A stretch of 64,000 nucleotides of DNA from Ardenticatenaceae bacterium. Its GTDB lineage: Bacteria > Chloroflexota > Anaerolineae > Promineifilales > Promineifilaceae. Location of the stretch: the NCBI GenBank assembly GCA_030065875.1, contig JASJCR010000007.1:16886-80885 (forward strand). Direction: 5' to 3'. Shown here piece by piece: positions 34,401-41,485 of the stretch (its first letter is position 1; every line of letters begins with the position of its first letter). A program made the position numbers and the translations under genes. Below the pieces are notes generated by a model, which did not search any database, had not been told where the DNA came from, and saw nothing but the letters and a program-made list of their open reading frames with translations.

Positions 34401-35613
34401 ATTTGATCACCAGGGTTTGAAGGTGGGGTAAATCTTTCGAATCGGTTTCCAGGCTGCATATCAACAAAAATAACCCGATACCGGCCAAAATCGCCCCGGC
34501 AAAGGCGGCCGCGCCCACCAGCCGCTCCTGCTGCCGGAAAAGCTGAAACCCCGGAGCGATCCAATACCACAGCTGAAAAATGATTCCTTTATCCCCGAGA
34601 GACAGCCACAGGGCCAGGACGGCACTTCCCGCCCAGAAATTGACCTCATGGTGAAGCCGATCAAAGAAGCAGCGTCCAAACCAGGCCAACAGAGCCAGTC
34701 CGAGACCGATTAATCCTAGATACTCCGGGCTCCAGCGCGTGAGCGTCCCCGGCAGAAACGCCTGGAGATAGTTGATGGTGATTTGCCCGGAGGAAACAAA
34801 ATCATAACCGGCCTCCAGCCGCACCGTGTATGGCCAGTAGCGGACCACCGGCAGCCAGGCTGCGGCTGAAATGCCCAGGGCAGCTACAACCAGCAGGGCA
34901 CCGCGGCTTAAAATTGGACGCCATCCCCAACCGGCCCGCCACGCCAGAAAAAGAAAGTAGCCGCCCCACAAATAGCCGATGTGCAGCGCCGTTTGCGGAT
35001 GCCCGGCCGTGATCGCCAATCCCATCACCAGAGCGGACGCGAGAAGCGGCCGAACCCTTGTATTTTCCGCGTCAATCGCCTGTCGTAAAAGCAGCAGCGC
35101 CCACGGCAGCCACGTCCACGTTTCCAAAATCGCCAGCTGCAGGAGCGGGTAGGCGGTGATGTAACCGCCAAGGGCAAAGGTCACGGCCGCTGCCAGTCCA
35201 CCCCATCTTGCCGGGCGTTGATCTCCGTTCAGCTTGACATCACTCAGGATGTGGGCTGCTAAAAAATAAGTGCCCACCCCCAAACCCCAAACGTGCAGCA
35301 GCACTTCGATTTCAAGGGCGTAATAAGATAAGCCCGGCCCGCTGAGCAAAATTGTCAGCCAGCGCGGCAGATAATAAAAGGCCGCCTGCGGATCGGCCAC
35401 AAACGGGACCCCGCCAAATCCCCCCGGTGACCACAGCGGCAGATCACCGGCCCACAACGCCCGGGCTTGATATTGGGCGTACGCATAAAATTGGCCTGAA
35501 AAATCGCTGTGAGGCAGCCGCTCCAAACCGAAAATAATCGTGGCGAAAAAGGTGAACCAGATGAGGGTCCACAGGCTCAGCTGAGGTAGGTGGGGTTTAA
35601 GACGAGCCATCAC
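31402..35613 (-). CDS. YfhO-like domain fused to GT39/ArnT-type glycosyltransferase
   Basis: A 1403-residue polytopic membrane protein. The N-terminal half (about 1-765) is YfhO-like, with the loop DLPLWSPGGFGGVPF. The C-terminal half (about 775-1210) is a GT39 (PMT/ArnT) transferase with catalytic-loop GDEAFSYLF and the second-loop ADPHPPLHYLLL; these use polyprenyl-phosphate sugars outside the membrane. The last 140 residues form a beta-sandwich with FVHLLAADGRLITQHD and RPTNLWLAGD, shared with the next two genes. The start overlaps the upstream gene's stop as ATGA, so it is the last gene of a coupled operon. A TGTTGGG word array is embedded in frame at about residues 433-453. Confidence 0.87.
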   Translation of the reverse strand: MMARLKPHLPQLSLWTLIWFTFFATIIFGLERLPHSDFSGQFYAYAQYQARALWAGDLPLWSPGGFGGVPFVADPQAAFYYLPRWLTILLSGPGLSYYALEIEVLLHVWGLGVGTYFLAAHILSDVKLNGDQRPARWGGLAAAVTFALGGYITAYPLLQLAILETWTWLPWALLLLRQAIDAENTRVRPLLASALVMGLAITAGHPQTALHIGYLWGGYFLFLAWRAGWGWRPILSRGALLVVAALGISAAAWLPVVRYWPYTVRLEAGYDFVSSGQITINYLQAFLPGTLTRWSPEYLGLIGLGLALLAWFGRCFFDRLHHEVNFWAGSAVLALWLSLGDKGIIFQLWYWIAPGFQLFRQQERLVGAAAFAGAILAGIGLFLLICSLETDSKDLPHLQTLVIKSWLAVGGGLLFTSVFLLVAAHLAAEGWAEVWVTGVGWWVIGVGWWVMGNRMRRGTFLWPVVLILLGAGDLFLAARPGLDLETIAPDPFWVEPAWLDTVRADGGRFDPGFVYFANVGEALDMESVRGITPLKPRPLADMERLPLSKSWPLLGVNYGIFIGGPPADIEATAVAPAETSIIPGETIAGAELYVVNRPVERLAMRYEAAVAADESAMFDLIVGDGFDPYIQVALTAEVAALYAVEPPSTAPIIKRLSDGGFHYQIDTESAGYLTISEWFLPGWRLRVNGQRVDPLPANLGLMAIWLPAGSHEITLAFQPVVVMWGIVITVVTAVALSIVGWRRGVWLVIPAESNQGISWPIPSIAPPRALSPTAHRWLLFIFLFSAFALRLSGIDAQELRGDEAFSYLFANKELGQIVPDLISEADPHPPLHYLLLGGWIKAAGDSELSMRLPSALIGMLALPFIYLIGLRLWGKHVALLAFGLATFSPGLIWLAQDIRNQYTLILLFTTIGAWLLLSAPPVSNQREASRWLLYALFAALAMYSHYYAFFALLSHGLFLWLTPERRYQLKYWAVSGVLATIAYLPWLWALVLQNAAQNISGLGSPRWAVYAVQIMTELSFGGSFGAEWIRWGVLGVAFLVVAGWQGRRSRENGEVLLAWWLLLAAVGIYLILFRRSLFNAYYIAAAAPAWLLLAAAGMRRLWHKGGAWPWVTLLIIGGWGAGMGISLSNYYYDPAFSKTWGYRETASHLADEAAEGDLFIAHFPDPNFDYYFRNIDMPRTIAPPEPGTAPRETEAYLSELAADHERLWFVPAHRSSWDPDDVAFNWLAFQTLREQAVTYNRLELLAFRPLAHTDQVMTPLKQTLGEMTLEGVYVTLDGRPVDLQQPPVAQTGQAVQVTLYWSTAADLDTSYTMFVHLLAADGRLITQHDGLPVSGTRPTNLWLAGDQILDVHNLVIPEDGGLAGATIVVGAYQTETVERLRFASGEDGLEVLQFPGFFENPGN
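34255..34317. repeat. TGGGTGTTGGG word array inside the YfhO-GT39 gene
   Basis: On the minus strand, words such as GGTGGGTGATAGG and TGTTGGGTGG repeat in frame and encode VTGVGWWVIGVGWWVMG. They match the array at 14.78 kb and sit at the edge of a predicted helix in the YfhO half. Likely an in-frame insertion. Confidence 0.65.
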
Positions 35614-37916
35614 GGCCGCACCTCGATCGTGCCCAGGATAATGGCGTCGTTGGGCTGCCGTTCGCCGCTGTTATCAACCGCTGGAAGACGATAAAAATCA
35701 TCCGGCCGGTACCAGCCGCTGACCAATGTGTAGGTGCCGGCCGGCAAATCGGCCGGTAGTGCCAGCACGCGCTCGTCGGGCACCAGATCCCCCGCACGCC
35801 ACAGGCCAGTTGGCAGTGTCCCCCCCAGCGGTGGGCCGTCAAATTGGGCTGCGATTTCCCCCTGTCCATCCAGAAGCTGTAAAAAGACGGTGTAATCATC
35901 CTCCGGGGCGTTCAACACTTCCCACACCAGCATTAAGGTGACCGGCTCGCCTGGGGGCACGGCGGTTTCTGACAGCGTGTAGCCGGTTAATAAAACCGTC
36001 TCCGCCAGCTGATATCGTTCGCTTTGCGGCAGACCGGCCCGGCAGTCGATATCTTCACCGGCATAAGGATCGCGCCGGACGGTGGCCAGCCTAGTGGTGG
36101 CCTCACCCAGTTCAGATAAGATTGGCCCGTCCGTCGTGTACAAACCGATATCGAGCCCCAGCCCGGCCGGAAAACAACCTGCTGGATCGTTGGGATCGAG
36201 CGCCGGCAGCTCAATGTAAACGGTATCAACGACGGTTTCACCTAGGCCCCACAGGCTGGTTGGGTAGAGACCCCCTCCGTGAAAGGTGTCTACTCCGGCA
36301 AATCGCTCCCCGTTCGGTTTGATCAGCTGTGCAAATTCAATGGCGTTAATCGTTGTTTCGGCCATTGCCAACCACTGTAATTCGATAAGGAAATTAATTG
36401 AATCCGCCGCTATCGGTGGAAAGACAGACCGGTTTTCCAGCCGAGCAAAATCTCCAAACGTCAATTCAACCGGCTGCGTCGATATTTGATCCGCCCGAGG
36501 TGGCTCATATTCCTGGGGAACGATCCAGCTTAGAGCGGCCAATGATGTGATTAGTGGAACCAGCAACGGGCTGTAAAAAAGACGCCTGTTTTGCTCGAGG
36601 AATGTGCTTTTTTGGGCTAAGAACCGGTAAAAATTGTCAAAACCATACGCCAGCCCCAGCGCCAGGGGCATGATCGCCGGGAAAAGCAGCCGCCCCTGCA
36701 TCGCCGGGGTCTGCATAGCAAACGAAATCAGCCCGGTTAGTACCAGCACCACCCAAAACGCCAGCCACAGCGGCCAGTTTAGCAGCCAATCCCGCCAGCT
36801 TTTGGGCCACGTTTGCAGCGACAATCCCCAAATCGCCCCCACCACAGCTACAATCACACCGGCCGTCCACAACGTGTAAAACACGTCCGGCAGACGAACG
36901 TTAAACCAGCCAAAAACCCCAAAAGAAGAAAGCCATAATCCCGGCAGCTCCGCCAGAACGTCACCCAGCGAGAAACCGCGGTCGCCGCCGGCAATGATGA
37001 TAAACTGGTTGGTGGCTGTTGGATCGCCGTAAAGGGACCAGTTGCGCCAGTAAAGCCAGGAGGAGAAGACCAGAGACAAGAGACCAGAGACAAGAGCGCC
37101 TAGCAGGGGGTGGGGTGTTGGGTGTTGATTGATGGGTGATCGGGTGGCCAGCCAGCGGCCAATGATCACCAGGCCGGTGAAGCCCAAAAGAATAATGCCC
37201 TGGTTTTTGGTGAGCATCGCCAAACCGCAGAGCACCCCTAGCTTGACATAATCTCGCAAAAAAAGGCCGTTTTGCCGCTCCTGAAACAGCACCACCAGCT
37301 CGCGCAGTACCCAGGTGGCCAGCAGGATGATCAGCACGTCGTTGGTGATCGACCCATGCAAAAATATAAACTGCGGCAGGATGGCCACCAGCGCGGTAGC
37401 CAGATGCACCCGCCGCAGCCGGTTTGGCCACAGACGCTGCCCAGTATCGTCGATCAGCCACAGGGTGCCCAACCCGATTGCGGCCGAAACCAGGCGCAGC
37501 ACCTGGGCGGCCAGCACGTGCCCGCGCCACGGCCACCCGTCGTGAGGGCTATGGACAAAGGCGTTGCGGTTCATCGGCGCCCCGGCATCCCCGAGCAGTA
37601 CAAACGGGTTGTGAATCGTCTTTTCCCGCGCGTTGGCCGTCTCAAATGGGACAATGACCATCGCCGCCAGAGCGTAGTACAGGGGTGGCTGGGCGGCCTC
37701 CTGCCCAAGCCAGTCGCCATCAATTTCCGGCACAAACGGGGCGCGCCGCGCCGGCTGGGGGACCGAGGGGAGCTGCCCGTTGTCGGCGATGTATTGGGCG
37801 GTAAAGTAATGCCAATGTTCATCAGGCGCTTCAAACAGGGGATTGATCATGCCCATGCTGACCGCCAGCACGCCATAAACCAGAAAAATCGGATTGAGCC
37901 AGGAGGATCGCTTCAT
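35610..37916 (-). CDS. Polytopic membrane glycosyltransferase, DUF2142/GT-C type
   Basis: A 768-residue GT-C-fold membrane protein. The first extracytoplasmic loop carries the acidic motif APDEHWHY (about 29-36) and then QPPLYYAL (about 76-83), both typical of lipid-linked-sugar transferases of the DUF2142/GT39 group. About eleven helices follow to residue 500. The C-terminal 260 residues are an extracytoplasmic beta-sandwich with VFLQLLDGQGEIAAQFDGPP and LPTGLWRAGD. Coupled by ATGA at both ends to its neighbours. An in-frame word array lies at about residues 259-285. Donor and acceptor are unknown. Confidence 0.82.
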   Translation of the reverse strand: MKRSSWLNPIFLVYGVLAVSMGMINPLFEAPDEHWHYFTAQYIADNGQLPSVPQPARRAPFVPEIDGDWLGQEAAQPPLYYALAAMVIVPFETANAREKTIHNPFVLLGDAGAPMNRNAFVHSPHDGWPWRGHVLAAQVLRLVSAAIGLGTLWLIDDTGQRLWPNRLRRVHLATALVAILPQFIFLHGSITNDVLIILLATWVLRELVVLFQERQNGLFLRDYVKLGVLCGLAMLTKNQGIILLGFTGLVIIGRWLATRSPINQHPTPHPLLGALVSGLLSLVFSSWLYWRNWSLYGDPTATNQFIIIAGGDRGFSLGDVLAELPGLWLSSFGVFGWFNVRLPDVFYTLWTAGVIVAVVGAIWGLSLQTWPKSWRDWLLNWPLWLAFWVVLVLTGLISFAMQTPAMQGRLLFPAIMPLALGLAYGFDNFYRFLAQKSTFLEQNRRLFYSPLLVPLITSLAALSWIVPQEYEPPRADQISTQPVELTFGDFARLENRSVFPPIAADSINFLIELQWLAMAETTINAIEFAQLIKPNGERFAGVDTFHGGGLYPTSLWGLGETVVDTVYIELPALDPNDPAGCFPAGLGLDIGLYTTDGPILSELGEATTRLATVRRDPYAGEDIDCRAGLPQSERYQLAETVLLTGYTLSETAVPPGEPVTLMLVWEVLNAPEDDYTVFLQLLDGQGEIAAQFDGPPLGGTLPTGLWRAGDLVPDERVLALPADLPAGTYTLVSGWYRPDDFYRLPAVDNSGERQPNDAIILGTIEVRP
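37062..37143. repeat. Mixed word array inside the DUF2142-type gene
   Basis: Two word types occur together: AGAGACCAGAGACAAGAG-type copies (37069-37098) and GGGGTGTTGGGTGTTG-type copies (37109-37127). They are in frame, encoding QHPTPHPLL and then LVSGLLSLVFSS, so half of it forms part of a helix. Another apparent in-frame insertion. Confidence 0.6.
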
Positions 37917-40669
37917 GGCAGTGAAATCTCCTGCAAAATGAGCCGCTGGTCGGGTAGGTCAACCCCGTTTTCTACCGCCGTCGGCCGGTCAAACGTAGTT
38001 GGCTCATACAGTCCGATGGCTATTTGATACTCCCCGGCCGGCAAGTTGGCCAGCGACAGCGTGTGCGGGTCGACGATAAACTCTCCTGGCCGCCAGCCGT
38101 TGGTCGGCCGCAGCCCGCCAACCGGGAACCAATCCTGCTGGGTGGCAATTTCACCTGTTTCCTGGTCGAGCACGTGCACGTAAACAAAGAGATTTTGCTC
38201 GGTGACCCCGGTCACCTCCCACACGAGATCGAGCTGCAGGGTGTGGGCGTCCTGCGCCAAATTGTAGCCGCGCAGGTGGGCGAAATCCCCCCAAACGGCC
38301 GCCTCCGGATTTTCAAGCGGGGGCATTTCGCTGACGATTGGCCAGGGATCGACCGATAATTCACCCATCGCCAGTTGGGTTCGGTTCCAAAGTGAGGTGC
38401 CGCCCGCCTGTACGACATTTCCGGCCGCATCCGTCACCTCCCAGCGCAAAGTGTAATCTCCGGCCGGGGCGTCTGCCGGAATCTGAATGCCCAAGGGGTC
38501 GCGAATAGGGGTGTGGGCGGGCCAGGTCGTTAACCATCCAGGGCCTGGTGATTTGTCTACATCAAAAACGGTGCGGCCGGTTGGATCAATCACTGCGAGG
38601 TTGTAGCGATACCCCTGAGGTTCAAATTGATCTGTGGCGGTGCGCCAGATCGGGGCGATGGGGATCAAATATCCCGGCCGAATCTCTTCAGACCAAATAT
38701 CAACGTCCAGCAGTTCAAGCGGGCCAAAAGCAGCTTTTGCTGACGTAAAAGATGTCGGTGCCTCAAAGACAATCTTGTCGAGTAAAAGCGGATCAGAAGC
38801 GGCAATGCTGCCGTCAACGATAAACTGCCCAAACAAATCATACTCTCCTGGTGGCAGCCCTTCCGGCAGGGGAAATTGGAACATGCGTCGGGGTTGAGAA
38901 AAACCGGCCGGACTGGCCATCGGCAGCATGGGTCGTTGGGTGACCGCCCATTCGCGTCCTTCACGACCAACCAGGGAAAGCTTGACTCCCTGTTCAGGTG
39001 AAAAAGAAAATTCTTCCCAATAGAGCTCCAGCCAGATATTTTGGGGAGTACTTTCGAGAAAAGTCACCCCTCGAAGCTTGGGCCATCCATCGGCCGACCA
39101 GGATACGTTTTCAGACGCTTCAACGGCCGCTGGCCGGCTGTCAAACAAAATGACCTGCAGCAAGGTTCCGCGTGAGAAAAATGGATTGGATGACAGGCGT
39201 ACGAGATGCTTATTGAGCCACGATTGCACAATTTTGCCGCTGTCCCGACCGTCATTGGGGGGGCCGGGAAAAAACCAGACCCGATCATAGCTACTGGTCA
39301 GATTTTGCAGTGTTTCATCGAGATCTTCTGTAGCGAAAAGCGGATAGGTTGGTAAAGCGGTCAAATCTACATCGGCTCTCGTACCGTAGTGAAGATGGAT
39401 CAACATGGCAATTGAATCGTTGTAGAGAATGAGGTCGCGGCTGCCGGCCTGCGCCTCCACAAAGGCCACCGCTTCCCGGAAATGATCCTTGCCCACCGTT
39501 GGATCCGTCCGTAAACGATAATACGATCCGGCCCCCCCGACCAGTAACAGGACGATTGTCAGCAGACCGGTTATTCCCCGCAGGAGATGCGCGCGCTGAA
39601 ATTTCTGGACCTGCAACCACTCTACCCCAAACGCCCCACTGTAACCCATCAATACAATCCATATGGGGAAGGCCATCATGATGTGGCGAATTCCTTGGTA
39701 CAGCGGTTTTACCAGAGAGACAATCGCCAATACAACGATGATGCTAAATAAATTGATTGCCACAAACGACAGCAAACGTTCCCGTTTTTCTTGCCAAAGC
39801 AGCCACAAAGCGAACCCGGTGGCAAAAACAAAACCGTACCAGAAGAGGTTGATAAGCACGGGCCATGCAGGAAGTGTGATCCCCAGCGGGAACCCAGTAA
39901 ACAAATCCGAGACCATAATCCATGGCGGTAGATAGGTGTAGCCGGCTTCCGCCCCAGTAAACAGCCGGGGAACTGTCCACGGCAGTGAGGCAATTCCCGC
40001 AAGACCCAGAATTACCCCGGTTACAACGACCAGTTTCCCCCGTCGCTCGGGCCAAATGATCCAGCAAAAAAGCAGCGCATGGCCGGTTATCCACAAGATT
40101 GCCGAGGTATGGGTGGCCAACATGAGCGCGGCCGCGCTTAAATAGCCGGGCAGGCTGCCCGCACGCCACGACCGCTTCCGAACCATCGGCCACAGAAGAT
40201 AAAGCGTCACTGTTGAGGTGGCCATCAACAGGGTATACATACGCGCTTCTTGTCCATACCAGATTTGCAGCGGATTAACGGCGACAAACAAGGCGGCTGC
40301 CAAACCGGCACGATATCCAAACAGGCGTCGGCCGAGCTGAAAAATCAACGGCACAAGCAGCGCACCCAACAGGGCGGAAGGGTAGCGCAGAGCAAAATCA
40401 GAGCTGCCGCTCAGCGATTGGGTCAGGTGGATAAGTAGATAGTAAAGAGGGGGATGGGTATCCTGGGATGCCACCCCCTGTATAAACACCTGCCCTCTAA
40501 AAATATCGGAAATCGAATAGCTGGCGCGAAGTGGCGTCAACGCCTCATCGATCCAAAATCCAAATGCTTCGATCTGATAAACGCGAAGGAAAAATGCGGC
40601 CAGAATAAGCAAATTCAGCCACATTTTGATGGTGGATGGGTATGTTAACCCAGACCTTTCTTTTCCCAT
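37913..40669 (-). CDS. GT39/ArnT-like glycosyltransferase with C-terminal beta-sandwich domains
   Basis: First gene of the three-gene operon, 918 residues. The GT39 core (about 1-500) has FWIDEALTP in the first loop and QDTHPPLYYLL in the next, the acidic and His-Pro motifs of transferases using polyprenyl-phosphate donors. The second half is two or three beta-sandwich units. The last repeats the module of the neighbours (LFVYVHVLDQETGEIATQQD, then RPTNGWRPGE). I start at 40669: an extended -10 element ends 8 bases upstream, so the frame's earlier TTG/ATG would lie before the transcript start. No ribosome site; a leaderless message is likely. Confidence 0.85.
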   Translation of the reverse strand: MGKERSGLTYPSTIKMWLNLLILAAFFLRVYQIEAFGFWIDEALTPLRASYSISDIFRGQVFIQGVASQDTHPPLYYLLIHLTQSLSGSSDFALRYPSALLGALLVPLIFQLGRRLFGYRAGLAAALFVAVNPLQIWYGQEARMYTLLMATSTVTLYLLWPMVRKRSWRAGSLPGYLSAAALMLATHTSAILWITGHALLFCWIIWPERRGKLVVVTGVILGLAGIASLPWTVPRLFTGAEAGYTYLPPWIMVSDLFTGFPLGITLPAWPVLINLFWYGFVFATGFALWLLWQEKRERLLSFVAINLFSIIVVLAIVSLVKPLYQGIRHIMMAFPIWIVLMGYSGAFGVEWLQVQKFQRAHLLRGITGLLTIVLLLVGGAGSYYRLRTDPTVGKDHFREAVAFVEAQAGSRDLILYNDSIAMLIHLHYGTRADVDLTALPTYPLFATEDLDETLQNLTSSYDRVWFFPGPPNDGRDSGKIVQSWLNKHLVRLSSNPFFSRGTLLQVILFDSRPAAVEASENVSWSADGWPKLRGVTFLESTPQNIWLELYWEEFSFSPEQGVKLSLVGREGREWAVTQRPMLPMASPAGFSQPRRMFQFPLPEGLPPGEYDLFGQFIVDGSIAASDPLLLDKIVFEAPTSFTSAKAAFGPLELLDVDIWSEEIRPGYLIPIAPIWRTATDQFEPQGYRYNLAVIDPTGRTVFDVDKSPGPGWLTTWPAHTPIRDPLGIQIPADAPAGDYTLRWEVTDAAGNVVQAGGTSLWNRTQLAMGELSVDPWPIVSEMPPLENPEAAVWGDFAHLRGYNLAQDAHTLQLDLVWEVTGVTEQNLFVYVHVLDQETGEIATQQDWFPVGGLRPTNGWRPGEFIVDPHTLSLANLPAGEYQIAIGLYEPTTFDRPTAVENGVDLPDQRLILQEISLP

Positions 40670-40677
40670 GAGGGGCA

Positions 40678-40683
40678 AGTATA
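40678..40683 (-). promoter_or_regulatory. Extended -10 promoter of the glycosyltransferase operon
   Basis: TGGTATACT on the minus strand, 8 bases before the ATG at 40669. No convincing -35 at 16-18 bases (TTGCCA occurs at 20). It predicts a leaderless or nearly leaderless transcript. Confidence 0.45.
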
Positions 40684-40739
40684 CCAAAACGACCATGGGG
40701 TGCTGGCAACTTTTAGCCTACGGTTAAATCAAGCTAGCC

Positions 40740-40768
40740 TTGTCTTTGATCCCCCTCCTCTTTACAAT
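40740..40768 (+). promoter_or_regulatory. Sigma-70-type promoter of the ECF sigma gene
   Basis: TTGTCT and TACAAT separated by exactly 17 bases. The -10 ends 8 bases before the ATG, the same geometry as the divergent operon, so the sigma gene is probably leaderless too. Confidence 0.55.
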
Positions 40769-40776
40769 TCAGGGCA

Positions 40777-41355
40777 ATGGATGAACCCTATTTGATTGCG
40801 GAAGCAAAACACGGCGATGTCAACGCTTTTAATACGCTGGTCCTGCATTATCAGGATCTGGCTTTTGGCGTCGCTTACCGCATTATGGGTGAACCGGATG
40901 GGGCCGCGGATGTTACCCAGGACGCCTTTATCAATGCGTATCAAAAACTCAATCAATTCAAAGGGGGCAATTTTAAAGCGTGGCTGCTTCGTATCGTGAC
41001 CAATAAATGTTACGACACGCTGAAATACCACAAGCGCCGACCGGGTTCATCCCTGGAAGAAATGACGGAGGAATATGAATCTCCATCCTGGCTGGCTAGC
41101 GATGATCCAAAACCCGAGGATCAGCACGAGCAGCGCGAAATGATGCTTGCTATTCAAAATTGCCTCGAGAAATTACCGGAGGATCAGCGCGTGGTGGCCG
41201 TGTTGTGTGATGTAGAAGGGTACGATTATCAGTCCGCGGCCGACATTGTGGAGGTGTCTTTAGGGACGGTTAAATCACGCCTCAGTCGGGCGCGGGGGAA
41301 GCTCCGCGATTGTCTGCGTGGGGTGATGGAACTTTTGCCGGATAAGTATCGTTAA
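40777..41355 (+). CDS. ECF-type RNA polymerase sigma factor
   Basis: A 192-residue group IV sigma-70 factor. Region 2 spans about 12-80, with AADVTQDAFINAYQKLNQF for -10 recognition and melting. Region 4 spans about 125-185, with LPEDQRVVAVLCDVEGYDYQ and the HTH SLGTVKSRLSRAR for -35 binding. The linker is short and there is no region 3. The next gene encodes a membrane protein with an anti-sigma-like N-terminus, the usual pairing for signal-controlled ECF factors. The target regulon is unknown; the divergent glycosyltransferase operon is a candidate. Confidence 0.95.
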   Translation: MDEPYLIAEAKHGDVNAFNTLVLHYQDLAFGVAYRIMGEPDGAADVTQDAFINAYQKLNQFKGGNFKAWLLRIVTNKCYDTLKYHKRRPGSSLEEMTEEYESPSWLASDDPKPEDQHEQREMMLAIQNCLEKLPEDQRVVAVLCDVEGYDYQSAADIVEVSLGTVKSRLSRARGKLRDCLRGVMELLPDKYR

Positions 41356-41363
41356 GAGGTCAC

Positions 41364-41480
41364 ATGAGAGATGAAAGTGAAAAGTATAAAGATCAAAGCA
41401 AGGTCTCATTACAAACCTGCTTCTTTTCACTTCATACTTTTAACTTTTTACTTAGGACTCAGGACTTAACACTCAGGACT
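41364..41480. repeat. Word array between sigma and anti-sigma genes
   Basis: Left words GAAAGTGAAAAGTATAAAG are mirrored by CTTTTCACTTCATACTTTTAAC-type words; then come three ACTCAGGACTT copies. The hairpin and repeats fill the gap up to the GTG start of the anti-sigma gene and even supply its AGGA. Confidence 0.55.
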
Positions 41481-41485
41481 TCATC

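Noticed and set aside
37272..38027. 251-codon frame antisense to the glycosyltransferase operon
   Set aside because: Overlaps two well-supported membrane-protein genes; composition rich in Gln/Pro/Arg/His as expected of a shadow frame.
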